NCBI GenBank assembly: GCA_002084535.1
Contig: NBLI01000245.1
Location: forward strand, 1-6,865
Direction: 5' to 3'
Length of the DNA: 6,865 nucleotides
Origin: Candidatus Zhuqueibacterota bacterium 4572_119
Lineage (GTDB): Bacteria; Zhuqueibacterota; Zhuqueibacteria; Thermofontimicrobiales; Thermofontimicrobiaceae
Shown: positions 1 to 5,580 of the stretch, one piece after another
How positions within the stretch are numbered: the first letter of the stretch is position 1
Layout: each line of letters opens with the position of its first letter
Made by a program: the position numbers and the translations under genes
Notes under the pieces: model-generated
Database searches by the model: none
The model's input: the letters and a program-made list of their open reading frames with translations, nothing else
Told to the model about the DNA's origin: nothing

Positions 1-883
1 TTTGTTTGCGTTTTGTAATATCCCGGACAATAGATAAAACAGCGGGCTGCCCCTCATAGTCAATTAAATGGGCGTATATTTCAACAGGGATTCTGCTGCT
101 GTCCTTTCTTTTTAGGGTGGTTTCAAAGAGAGCTTTTTTTTCTCGAAGGAGTTTATCCTTGATCGCCAAAACATCGTTTATGTTCTCATGTGGCACTGAG
201 TCCATGCTCTTTTGTTCTTTTAACTCTTCATGCGTGTAACCCAGCATTTTACAATAAACACCATTAAATTCTATAAATCTACCAGGCTTGTTCTTTGTTG
301 ATATAGTTTGAAGATTGATGCCGTCCAGGCTTTCTTCGAATAACATGCGATATTTTTCTTCACTGTCCCTTAGCTGTTGTTCTGTTTTTTTTCTGGTAAT
401 TATTTCCTGTTCCAGGTCACGCATCTTTTTTTCTAATTTAGTTACCAACTGCTCGTTGTATAATTTATAAACATCATCATGCTTTTTCACTAAGAGTTTT
501 TTGGGCTTGTTGTTTTCATCACGTTCAAAAATCATATTTATTTGTTCCAGAAATTTTTCCGGGTCTATTGGTTTACGAATGAATTTTTCCGCGCCGATTG
601 CTAACGCTAATTTTTCATCTTTTGTGTCCGTATATGTAGCAGAATAAAAAATGAAAGGAATGTCTTTCAATCGTTCATTCTCTTTACATTTATGGCACAA
701 TTGAAACCCATCCATAACCGGCATGAGGATGTCTGAAATAATCAGGTCAAAGCTTTGGGATTGAAGTTTTTTAAGCGCGTTTTTCCCATTGTCGCTGGAC
801 TTAACTTCATAGCCGCTTCTTTTCAGCAAGGTCTCGAGCAGGACAATGTTGCTCCTGTCATCATCAACGATCAGTATTTTCAC
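1..883 (-). CDS. Receiver-PAS signalling protein, 3' end outside window (probable receiver-PAS histidine kinase)
   Basis: The visible part is 294 codons with no stop, so the C-terminus lies beyond position 1. Residues 1-118 form a receiver domain: acidic pocket D7-D8, phospho-acceptor D51 (SDILMP), switch S81 (FYSAT) and K104 (RKP). A charged coiled-coil linker follows (about 135-176, KLYNEQLVTKLEKKM), then a PAS domain (about 177-290) ending in the PAC-type motif RDITKRK, after which such proteins usually continue into more PAS or kinase domains. The start is GTG at 883: the same frame has a TGA two codons upstream at 887-889, and an AGGTG ribosome site sits about 4 nt before it. The receiver and linker closely match the N-terminus of the gene at 2089-4131, so the two are paralogues. 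By analogy the missing end is probably HisKA_2 plus HATPase; that is inference. Confidence 0.88.
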   Translation of the reverse strand, partial: MKILIVDDDRSNIVLLETLLKRSGYEVKSSDNGKNALKKLQSQSFDLIISDILMPVMDGFQLCHKCKENERLKDIPFIFYSATYTDTKDEKLALAIGAEKFIRKPIDPEKFLEQINMIFERDENNKPKKLLVKKHDDVYKLYNEQLVTKLEKKMRDLEQEIITRKKTEQQLRDSEEKYRMLFEESLDGINLQTISTKNKPGRFIEFNGVYCKMLGYTHEELKEQKSMDSVPHENINDVLAIKDKLLREKKALFETTLKRKDSSRIPVEIYAHLIDYEGQPAVLSIVRDITKRKQ

Positions 884-1042
884 ATTTCACCTGTTTTACA
901 ATATCAAAGTTTTTCATGCGTAACTAAAACAGTTAAAATTATCAGGCTTATCTGATTAGCCAATTGAATTAATTGTACCGTAAATCTAAAACCATAGTTA
1001 AATTGAAGCCGTTTAAAATGATTCTGGAATTTACTACTAAAT

Positions 1043-1071
1043 ATAATAAGCAAAAAATGGAGGGAAGTCAA
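1043..1071 (-). promoter_or_regulatory. Sigma70-like promoter for the receiver-PAS gene
   Basis: Read on the minus strand, a -35 box TTGACT (1071-1066) and a -10 box TATTAT (1048-1043) are separated by exactly 17 nt. Each differs from the consensus at one position. The expected start is near 1036, giving a leader of roughly 150 nt before the GTG at 883. The gap 884-1152 shows no other gene. The leader holds weak hairpins only, for example ATCAG/CTGAT and TAACT/AGTTA near 910-960, and no riboswitch I recognise. The promoter suggests that this gene is transcribed separately from the receivers upstream of it. Confidence 0.6.
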
Positions 1072-1152
1072 GGTATTTGTAGCCGTGATGTAATGAATGT
1101 TAAAGCGCTTATTGGAGTTTTTGTAAATGAATAATCGATAAAAATTGTTTGT

Positions 1153-1536
1153 TCATTCTGCCTCACCGATAGTTTTCTCAATTGCTTCAATTAATTTCCA
1201 TTCTGAAACTGGTTTAATTAATACATCAGCAGGTTTAGTTTCCAAAAGCCGGGCATTTTTTTTAACGTCTGAATTACCAGTAATATAAATCACCGGACAT
1301 TTCCCAAAAACCGAAATTTGTTCAATCGCTTCAATGCCGTCTATTTCACCGGGCAAAATTATGTCCATTAAAATCAGATGGAAGCTATTTTGTTTGGCAA
1401 GGTTAATTGCGTCTATACCGTTATGAGCAATATAAATATTTTTATAGCCACGCGATTGCAGTTTCATTTCCATTTCCATGGTGACAATGGCTTCATCTTC
1501 AACGATTAAAATTTTGTGGTTCATTGTTTGTTTCAT
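1153..1536 (-). CDS. Single-domain response regulator (receiver only)
   Basis: A 127-residue protein consisting of one CheY-like receiver domain with no output domain. Acidic residues E13-D14-E15 follow strand 1 (ILIVEDE). D58 in LILMDI is the phospho-acceptor, T86 in the motif YITGNSD is the switch residue, and K108 (LIKP) is the conserved lysine. The sequence IDGIEA after the phosphorylation site is typical of small receivers encoded beside HisKA_2/HWE-type kinases. It is a clear paralogue of the receiver just upstream (1617-1985), sharing KLQSRGY, LILMDIIL, IDGIEA, YITGNSD and LIKPV. Two in-frame ATGs are possible (1536 and 1524). Neither has a convincing Shine-Dalgarno site, unlike the neighbouring genes, so the start is uncertain by four codons. 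It probably acts in the cytoplasm as a phosphoryl-transfer intermediate; the partner cannot be read from sequence. Confidence 0.9.
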   Translation of the reverse strand: MKQTMNHKILIVEDEAIVTMEMEMKLQSRGYKNIYIAHNGIDAINLAKQNSFHLILMDIILPGEIDGIEAIEQISVFGKCPVIYITGNSDVKKNARLLETKPADVLIKPVSEWKLIEAIEKTIGEAE

Positions 1537-1616
1537 TTTTGAGATAATTTGTAAAATAAAATTCTAACGATTAGGTATTCTTTTCAGCAAATCAAGCAAG
1601 AATAAACTCACAGAAA

Positions 1617-1985
1617 TTAATTTGGCAGCGCTTGTTTAATAATTTCAAATAACTGTAAATCATGGACAGGTTTAATCAACACTTCCACCGGCTGAGTTGC
1701 TAAAAGGCGTTCATCTATTACAAAATCAGAATTTCCTGTGATATAAATAATGGGTATCTGTTGCCGGGTGGAAATTTGCGAAGCAGCTTCGATGCCGTCT
1801 ATATTGCCATCAAGTATAATATCCATCAAAATCAAATCGGGGTTGTATTTGTTGGAGATTTCGATGGCTTCCTGTCCTGTGGAAGCCGTTTCCAGGACGT
1901 TATAGCCGCGTGATTGCAGTTTTAACTTCAAATCCATACCAACAATCGTTTCATCCTCAACAATTAAGATATTTGCCGGTTTCAT
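1617..1985 (-). CDS. Single-domain response regulator (receiver only), formerly coupled to the upstream kinase
   Basis: A 122-residue stand-alone receiver. E10-D11-E12 form the acidic pocket, D55 (LILMDI) is the phospho-acceptor, T83 (YITGNSD) the switch residue and K105 (LIKP) the conserved lysine. There is no output domain. The start ATG (1985) has AAAGGA about 8 nt upstream. That ATG overlaps, as ATGA, the stop codon at 1984-1982 of the displaced ATPase frame of the upstream kinase gene. This is the usual arrangement for a translationally coupled kinase/receiver pair, and it implies this receiver was the cognate partner of that HisKA_2 kinase. Because the kinase now stops at 2089, about 100 nt earlier, that coupling should be weakened. 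An 80-nt spacer without a clear terminator separates it from the paralogous receiver at 1153-1536, probably in the same operon. Confidence 0.92.
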   Translation of the reverse strand: MKPANILIVEDETIVGMDLKLKLQSRGYNVLETASTGQEAIEISNKYNPDLILMDIILDGNIDGIEAASQISTRQQIPIIYITGNSDFVIDERLLATQPVEVLIKPVHDLQLFEIIKQALPN

Positions 1986-2170
1986 TTTAAGTATCCTTTA
2001 AATTTGATTGATATGGTCGTCCCTTTTCCTTTTTTGATGTTCAATTTACCATTAATTTGACTACTGAGAATATCAACGAGTTTTAAGCCTAATGAAGAGA
2101 CGCTTTTAACATCAATTTTAGCTGGGAGACCCACGCCATTATCATGAACTGACAATTCATAATCATTATA
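1982..2170 (-). pseudogene. Out-of-frame C-terminal half of the HATPase domain of the HisKA_2 kinase
   Basis: In the -1 frame relative to the kinase at 2089-4131, an open stretch encodes YNDYELSVHDNGVGLP, followed by SLGLKLVDILSSQINGKL and GKGTTISIKF. This is the standard end of a HATPase_c domain of HisKA_2 kinases: the DNGVGLP G1 box, the SLGLKLV G2-like box and the final strand. It ends in a TGA that overlaps the next gene's ATG. It has no ribosome site or start codon of its own. It is the true C-terminus of the kinase, displaced by a lesion near 2160-2176. Confidence 0.85.
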
Positions 2171-4131
2171 GAAATTTCTTCGACATCTATTTTTGTGCTA
2201 ATATAATTTTCCACCTGGTAAGATCGAATCAATTCCTGTATCAATGTAATTGTGTAATCCCGAAAGTTCACATTGGCAAAGTTTTCGGATTTATATAATT
2301 TCTCATGTATGAGTGCCATGGAATATATTCTTTTAATGCACATCTGGATAGCAAGAATGCCCTTCAAATCATCAACATGCTGGCATTGAAGGTGAAGCAG
2401 GCTGATTAAAACATTCATGTTGTTTTTAACGCGGTGATGAATTTCCTTTAGCAACACTTCTTTTTCAAGAAGTGAATCTCTAAGCTTTTCTTCTGCTGCC
2501 ATTTCAGGTGTGATGTCCCGGGAAATTGCCAGCAGTTTGTTTACTTTGCCGCTTACTTCAGGAATTTGTGAAATGAGTACGCTCCACCACTTATCCTTTC
2601 CCGTAATTGTGGGGAGGTATGCTCGGAAATACGATGATCCCTTTTTAATCGCGTCTGAAAGTGCCTGTTCAGCGGTAATCCGAAATTTTCCTTTCCATAA
2701 ATCGAGCCATGATTTATTCAAGTAAGGGGTGATATCCTGGATTTCTAAAAGTTTTTGCCCGCCGTTACTCATGAATAACAAATTGCCCTGCAGATCCAAA
2801 ACCTTTATACAGTCATTGCTGCTTTCAATAATACGGCGGTTGAATTCTTCACTGACGCGAAGGGCTTTTTCAGCAGTAACACGAGCAGTAATATCCCGGA
2901 TGTTTAACTGAACGCCGGTTATTTTTTTCCCGTTGCGGATGGGGCCGCTATTGATTTCTACGATTGCAATTGATTTATCTTTCTTTTGAATCTCGTATTC
3001 CAGCCTGGTAATTTTTTTGCCTTGCAGTAATTGTGCGAGCGTTTTAATTGACTTGTCCAACTCGATCTTTGCTACAAATTTACGAAAGTGTTTTCCAACC
3101 ATTTCTTCCGGCAAATAGCCGAGAACATTAGTAACTGATGGAGAAACGTAAGTAAAAAAACCTTTTGAGTCCAGGATTGCTATTATATCAAAGCTTCTTT
3201 CTGTCATTTCTCGAAATTTTTGTTCGCTGGCGATTAGCGCCATTTCGGCTTGTTTCTTATTGGTGATGTCCTGGACTGTACCTTCGTAAGCGATTATTTT
3301 CCCTTTATTGTCACGTAAAGCTCTGGCACTTTCAGAAATATAAATGGTACTTCGGTCTTTCTTTAGCCAGGCTGATTCAAAACCGACAGCCTGCCCATGT
3401 TGTTTAATCATCTTTTCAAATTCCGCGCGAGGATATTCTGACTCAAATCCATTGGTTTTTAGATTCCTTTTTGCCAATTCCTCAAATGATGAATAGCCTA
3501 ACATTTTTATCAGGGTGTGATTCGCCACGGTAATTTTTCCGTCCGGTGTGGTTCTGTAAAGCCCGACTACAGCGTTTTCAAATAATCCCCGAAATCTTTC
3601 TTCACTTTGGCGCAGTTTATTTTCAGTTTGTTTATGTTTTTCGACTTCGGCTTCCAAATCCACCATTTTCTTTTCTAATTTTTGTACTAACCGTTCATTG
3701 TACAATTTGAATATTTCTTCTTCTTTCTTAAGGGATGGTTTTTTAAATTTTAATTTTCCTTTTTGCGCGTCTTTGATAATGCTTTTAATAGTTTTTATGA
3801 ACTCATCCGGCTGCAAAGGTTTTCGGATAAATTTATTGGCGCCAAGCTGTAAAGCGAAAACTTCATCTTTTTCGTCAATGTATGTAGCTGAATAAAAGAT
3901 GAACGGAATTTTAGAAAACCTTTCGCTCTCTTTAACTTGCCGGCAAAATTGGAAACCATCAACCTCGGGCATGAGAATATCTGAAATAATTAATTGAAAA
4001 TTGTCCTGTTCCAACTTTGCCATTGCCTCCGCGCCATTATATGCTGAAACAACTTCATATTTTTTACCTGCCAGCAATGTTTTCAGCAGATAAATATTTT
4101 CTTTGTTATCATCAACGATGAGAACTTTCAT
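2089..4131 (-). CDS. Receiver-PAS-PAS-PAS-HisKA_2 sensor kinase with truncated, frameshifted ATPase domain
   Basis: 680 residues. A receiver (1-120) has D7-D8, phospho-acceptor D51, switch S81 and K104. A coiled-coil linker (about 135-178) leads into three PAS domains (about 179-290, 305-415 and 428-541), each closing with a PAC-type DIT motif. A HisKA_2 dimerisation/phospho-acceptor domain follows (about 556-640), with EIHHRVKNN carrying H565-H566; H566 aligns with the HRxxN acceptor. Native sequence runs to about residue 654 (KIDVEEIS). Residues 655-680 are unrelated to the family. The ATP-binding N-box (usually a GLIINELVxNSxKYAF-like segment) is absent, and the rest of the ATPase lies out of frame at 1982-2170. 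The protein may still be phosphorylated in trans but cannot bind ATP normally. The ATG at 4131 has AAGGAG 10 nt upstream overlapping the preceding gene's stop, which indicates an operon with the receiver at 4148-4507. No transmembrane segment is evident, so it is probably cytoplasmic. Confidence 0.9.
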   Translation of the reverse strand: MKVLIVDDNKENIYLLKTLLAGKKYEVVSAYNGAEAMAKLEQDNFQLIISDILMPEVDGFQFCRQVKESERFSKIPFIFYSATYIDEKDEVFALQLGANKFIRKPLQPDEFIKTIKSIIKDAQKGKLKFKKPSLKKEEEIFKLYNERLVQKLEKKMVDLEAEVEKHKQTENKLRQSEERFRGLFENAVVGLYRTTPDGKITVANHTLIKMLGYSSFEELAKRNLKTNGFESEYPRAEFEKMIKQHGQAVGFESAWLKKDRSTIYISESARALRDNKGKIIAYEGTVQDITNKKQAEMALIASEQKFREMTERSFDIIAILDSKGFFTYVSPSVTNVLGYLPEEMVGKHFRKFVAKIELDKSIKTLAQLLQGKKITRLEYEIQKKDKSIAIVEINSGPIRNGKKITGVQLNIRDITARVTAEKALRVSEEFNRRIIESSNDCIKVLDLQGNLLFMSNGGQKLLEIQDITPYLNKSWLDLWKGKFRITAEQALSDAIKKGSSYFRAYLPTITGKDKWWSVLISQIPEVSGKVNKLLAISRDITPEMAAEEKLRDSLLEKEVLLKEIHHRVKNNMNVLISLLHLQCQHVDDLKGILAIQMCIKRIYSMALIHEKLYKSENFANVNFRDYTITLIQELIRSYQVENYISTKIDVEEISIMIMNCQFMIMAWVSQLKLMLKASLH

Positions 4132-4147
4132 TTTTCCATTACTCCTT

Positions 4148-4507
4148 TTAAATAAATTTCTTTAATTCATTCATGAAAGTTTCAGGATTGATGGGTTTCT
4201 CGATGTAGCCGTTACAGCCTGCCTCCAGCGCCTTTTCCCTGTCGCCGATCATGGCATACGAAGTAATTGCAATAATTGGTATTGAACCATTAATTTTTGA
4301 AGTTCTGATCTTTTTTGTAACCTCCAGACCGTTAATATCGGGCAGTTGAATGTCCATGAGAATAAGATCAGGTTTTTCGCCCAGCGCCATTTCAAAACCG
4401 GTCTGCCCGTTTTCTGCGATGATAACCTCGTAGCCGTTTTTTTCCAGGATAAAGCTGATTAAATAGCGGTTTTCTTCGTTATCTTCGACTAATAGGATTT
4501 TTTTCAT
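4148..4507 (-). CDS. DivK-like single-domain response regulator
   Basis: A 119-residue CheY/DivK-type receiver with no output domain. E8-D9 form the acidic pocket (ILLVEDNEENR), D52 (LILMDIQLP) is the phospho-acceptor, T82 (ITSYAM) the switch and K104 (IEKPI) the conserved lysine. The EDNxxNR opening and the SYAMxGDREKALEAGCNGYIEKP block are typical of receivers at the ends of hybrid kinases or encoded beside them, and differ from the IDGIEA-type receivers later in the cluster. The ATG has AAAGGAG about 10 nt upstream. The stop is 16 nt before the start of the next gene (2089-4131), so the two are probably cotranscribed. Upstream, a 132-nt gap with a large inverted repeat separates it from the broken kinase, its most likely phospho-donor by position. 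Proteins of this type often relay phosphate to other kinases or histidine phosphotransferases. Confidence 0.92.
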   Translation of the reverse strand: MKKILLVEDNEENRYLISFILEKNGYEVIIAENGQTGFEMALGEKPDLILMDIQLPDINGLEVTKKIRTSKINGSIPIIAITSYAMIGDREKALEAGCNGYIEKPINPETFMNELKKFI

Positions 4508-4537
4508 TGAGTTACTTCTCCTTTATTAAAAAGCATT

Positions 4538-4621
4538 GAACACGGATTGAACGGATTTGCACGGATTAAAACAAAATTAAAAAAATCCGTGATGATCCGT
4601 CAAATCCGTTTAATCGTGTTC
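4538..4621. repeat. Intergenic inverted repeat built from ATCCGT units
   Basis: The left arm (4538-4567) and right arm (4584-4621) are reverse complements over nearly their full length. Both begin at the outer end with GAACACG and share AACGGATTTG and CACGGATT. The right arm carries an extra 9-nt unit, and one base of the outer CGGAT unit is missing. The A-rich loop spans 4568-4583. Each arm iterates the short word CGGAT/ATCCG. As RNA it would fold into a long hairpin between the broken kinase and the DivK-like gene. I recall similar ATCCGTG-rich intergenic repeats in various environmental bacteria, but no family can be assigned from this window alone. It could limit read-through or protect an mRNA end; that is inference. 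Confidence 0.75.
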
Positions 4622-4639
4622 TATTAAAAAGATTGTGTA

Positions 4640-5053
4640 CTAAACCACCGGCAGCACAACCGTAAAAACGCTCCCTTTACCAAATTCGCTATTTACAGAA
4701 ATTGAGCCACCCAATAATGAACACAAATTTTTGCACAAATACAAGCCCAAACCTATCCCTTCGTGTTTCTTTGTCATAGAAGCGTCAACTTGCTGGAATG
4801 GCGAAAATAATATTGACAAGTCATTCTTTTTTATTCCCATCCCGGTATCAGATACCCTGATCACAAGCTTATTATCTTTTCCTAAACTCGCGCTGACCTG
4901 AACGCTACCCTTGTCAGTAAATTTAATGGCATTACTAACCAGGTTTGTTAAAATCTGTTTAACGCGTCTTTTATCGCTGTTCAGGATTATATTTCGACCA
5001 ACCTGTGTTTTTAGCTCAAGATTTTTTTCGGATGCTGATAATTTGAATGTGTC
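4640..5053 (-). pseudogene. C-terminal HATPase_c fragment of the broken multi-sensor histidine kinase
   Basis: From about 5050 to the TAG at 4640-4642 one frame encodes TFKLSASEKNLELK followed by a complete-looking HATPase_c domain: N-box QILTNLVSNAIKFT, G1 box DTGMGI, F-box FSPFQQ, G2 box GIGLGLYLCKNL and the ending GSVFTVVLPVV. It lies in the -1 frame relative to the PAS fragment upstream (5011-5580). The usual HisKA segment with an SHELRTPL-type H-box is missing before it. No ribosome site or convincing start codon precedes it, although a GTG at 4864 could start a 74-codon piece. It is best read as the end of the kinase that begins upstream of 6865, separated by a deletion. Alone it would be an ATPase domain without a phospho-acceptor. 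Confidence 0.8.
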
Positions 5054-5580
5054 TGTTGGTCCGCTTCCTGCAACCGCACATTAGCTTCCCGCAAATTTTC
5101 ATCCGCTTTTTTGCGCTGGGTAATGTCCTCGGTATGTACTAACACCAGGTCCGGCAGCACAAACGCGTATTTTACTGCCAGGTATTTGATTTCTCCTGTC
5201 GATTTAAAAAGATAGGGCATCTCGCGCTCGATGGTTTTTTTCTTTTTAAAGCACAAATTAAGATCATTCAAAATGTCCGGGTTGTCGTGATACATTTCTT
5301 TAGCTGTTATGCCAACATATTTTTTTATTCCGCCCCGGCTGATCTTAACCGCGGCATCGTTATAATCCACCAGTCGGATGTCATTTTTCGTCCCTTGCCA
5401 GGTGTAAGTGGGAACCGGAATGCCTTTGTATTGGGCTTTCATTTTTGCTTCGCTTTGTTTCAGTTCCGCGGTTCGCTCTTTAACTCGTTTTTCTAACTCC
5501 AGGCTATGTTGTTGAATTTCTTCATAACTCCAGGCTATGTTGTTGAATTTCTTCATACAACAGTGCGTTTTGTAGTCCAA
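5011..5580 (-). CDS. PAS-domain middle fragment of the broken histidine kinase
   Basis: This 189-codon open frame belongs to the same ancestral kinase as its two neighbours. Residues 1-18 are out-of-frame readings of the GAF end and the second repeat copy, and are not native. From about residue 19 (YEEIQQHSLELEKRVKERTAEL) it is native coiled coil, then a PAS domain (about 47-155) ending EDITQRKKAD, then coiled coil to about residue 175 (LQEADQ). The last residues (THSNYQHPKKILS) are a frameshifted reading of the region before the ATPase. The only possible starts are a TTG (5580) and an ATG (5556) inside the repeat, neither with a ribosome site, so independent translation is doubtful. Removing one 31-bp repeat copy joins it in frame to the upstream PAS-GAF fragment. 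Confidence 0.65.
   Translation of the reverse strand: MDYKTHCCMKKFNNIAWSYEEIQQHSLELEKRVKERTAELKQSEAKMKAQYKGIPVPTYTWQGTKNDIRLVDYNDAAVKISRGGIKKYVGITAKEMYHDNPDILNDLNLCFKKKKTIEREMPYLFKSTGEIKYLAVKYAFVLPDLVLVHTEDITQRKKADENLREANVRLQEADQQTHSNYQHPKKILS
5495..5556. repeat. 31-bp perfect tandem duplication disrupting the kinase frame
   Basis: Bases 5495-5525 and 5526-5556 are identical, and identity extends one base on each side before mismatching. In protein terms the unit encodes YEEIQQHSLEL in the coiled coil after the GAF domain. Because 31 is not a multiple of three, the second copy creates GAG TTA TGA and ends the upstream frame at 5522. With a single copy, the reading continues as HSLELEKRVKERTAEL without interruption, which is the expected linker. 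There are only two units and no spacers, so it is not a CRISPR array. Confidence 0.95.

Noticed and set aside
755..955. Plus-strand open frame of 66 codons
   Set aside because: It is antisense to the receiver domain of the gene ending at 883, with no ribosome site or recognisable domain.
1537..1616. Possible promoter before the second stand-alone receiver
   Set aside because: Only a weak TTGCTT/TACCTA pair with imperfect spacing is visible, not distinguishable from AT-rich background.
2160..2180. Programmed -1 frameshift restoring the ATPase frame of the HisKA_2 kinase
   Set aside because: The AAATTTC stretch is in the wrong phase for a slippery heptamer, and the N-box is absent in any frame.
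2510..3895. Three plus-strand open frames (2510-2725, 2729-2911, 3698-3895)
   Set aside because: All lie opposite the PAS, linker or receiver coding of the 2089-4131 gene and show no protein family features; they are shadows.
4538..4621. Rho-independent terminator
   Set aside because: The stem is long and AT-rich with a large A-rich loop, and the nearest T-run on the minus strand is several bases beyond the stem; termination is possible but not supported well enough to call.
5495..5556. CRISPR-like repeat
   Set aside because: There are two directly abutting copies without spacers, within coding sequence.
5495..5556. Simple phase-variable kinase switched by the 31-bp repeat alone
   Set aside because: Loss of one copy would not restore a working kinase, because the HisKA domain is also missing further downstream.
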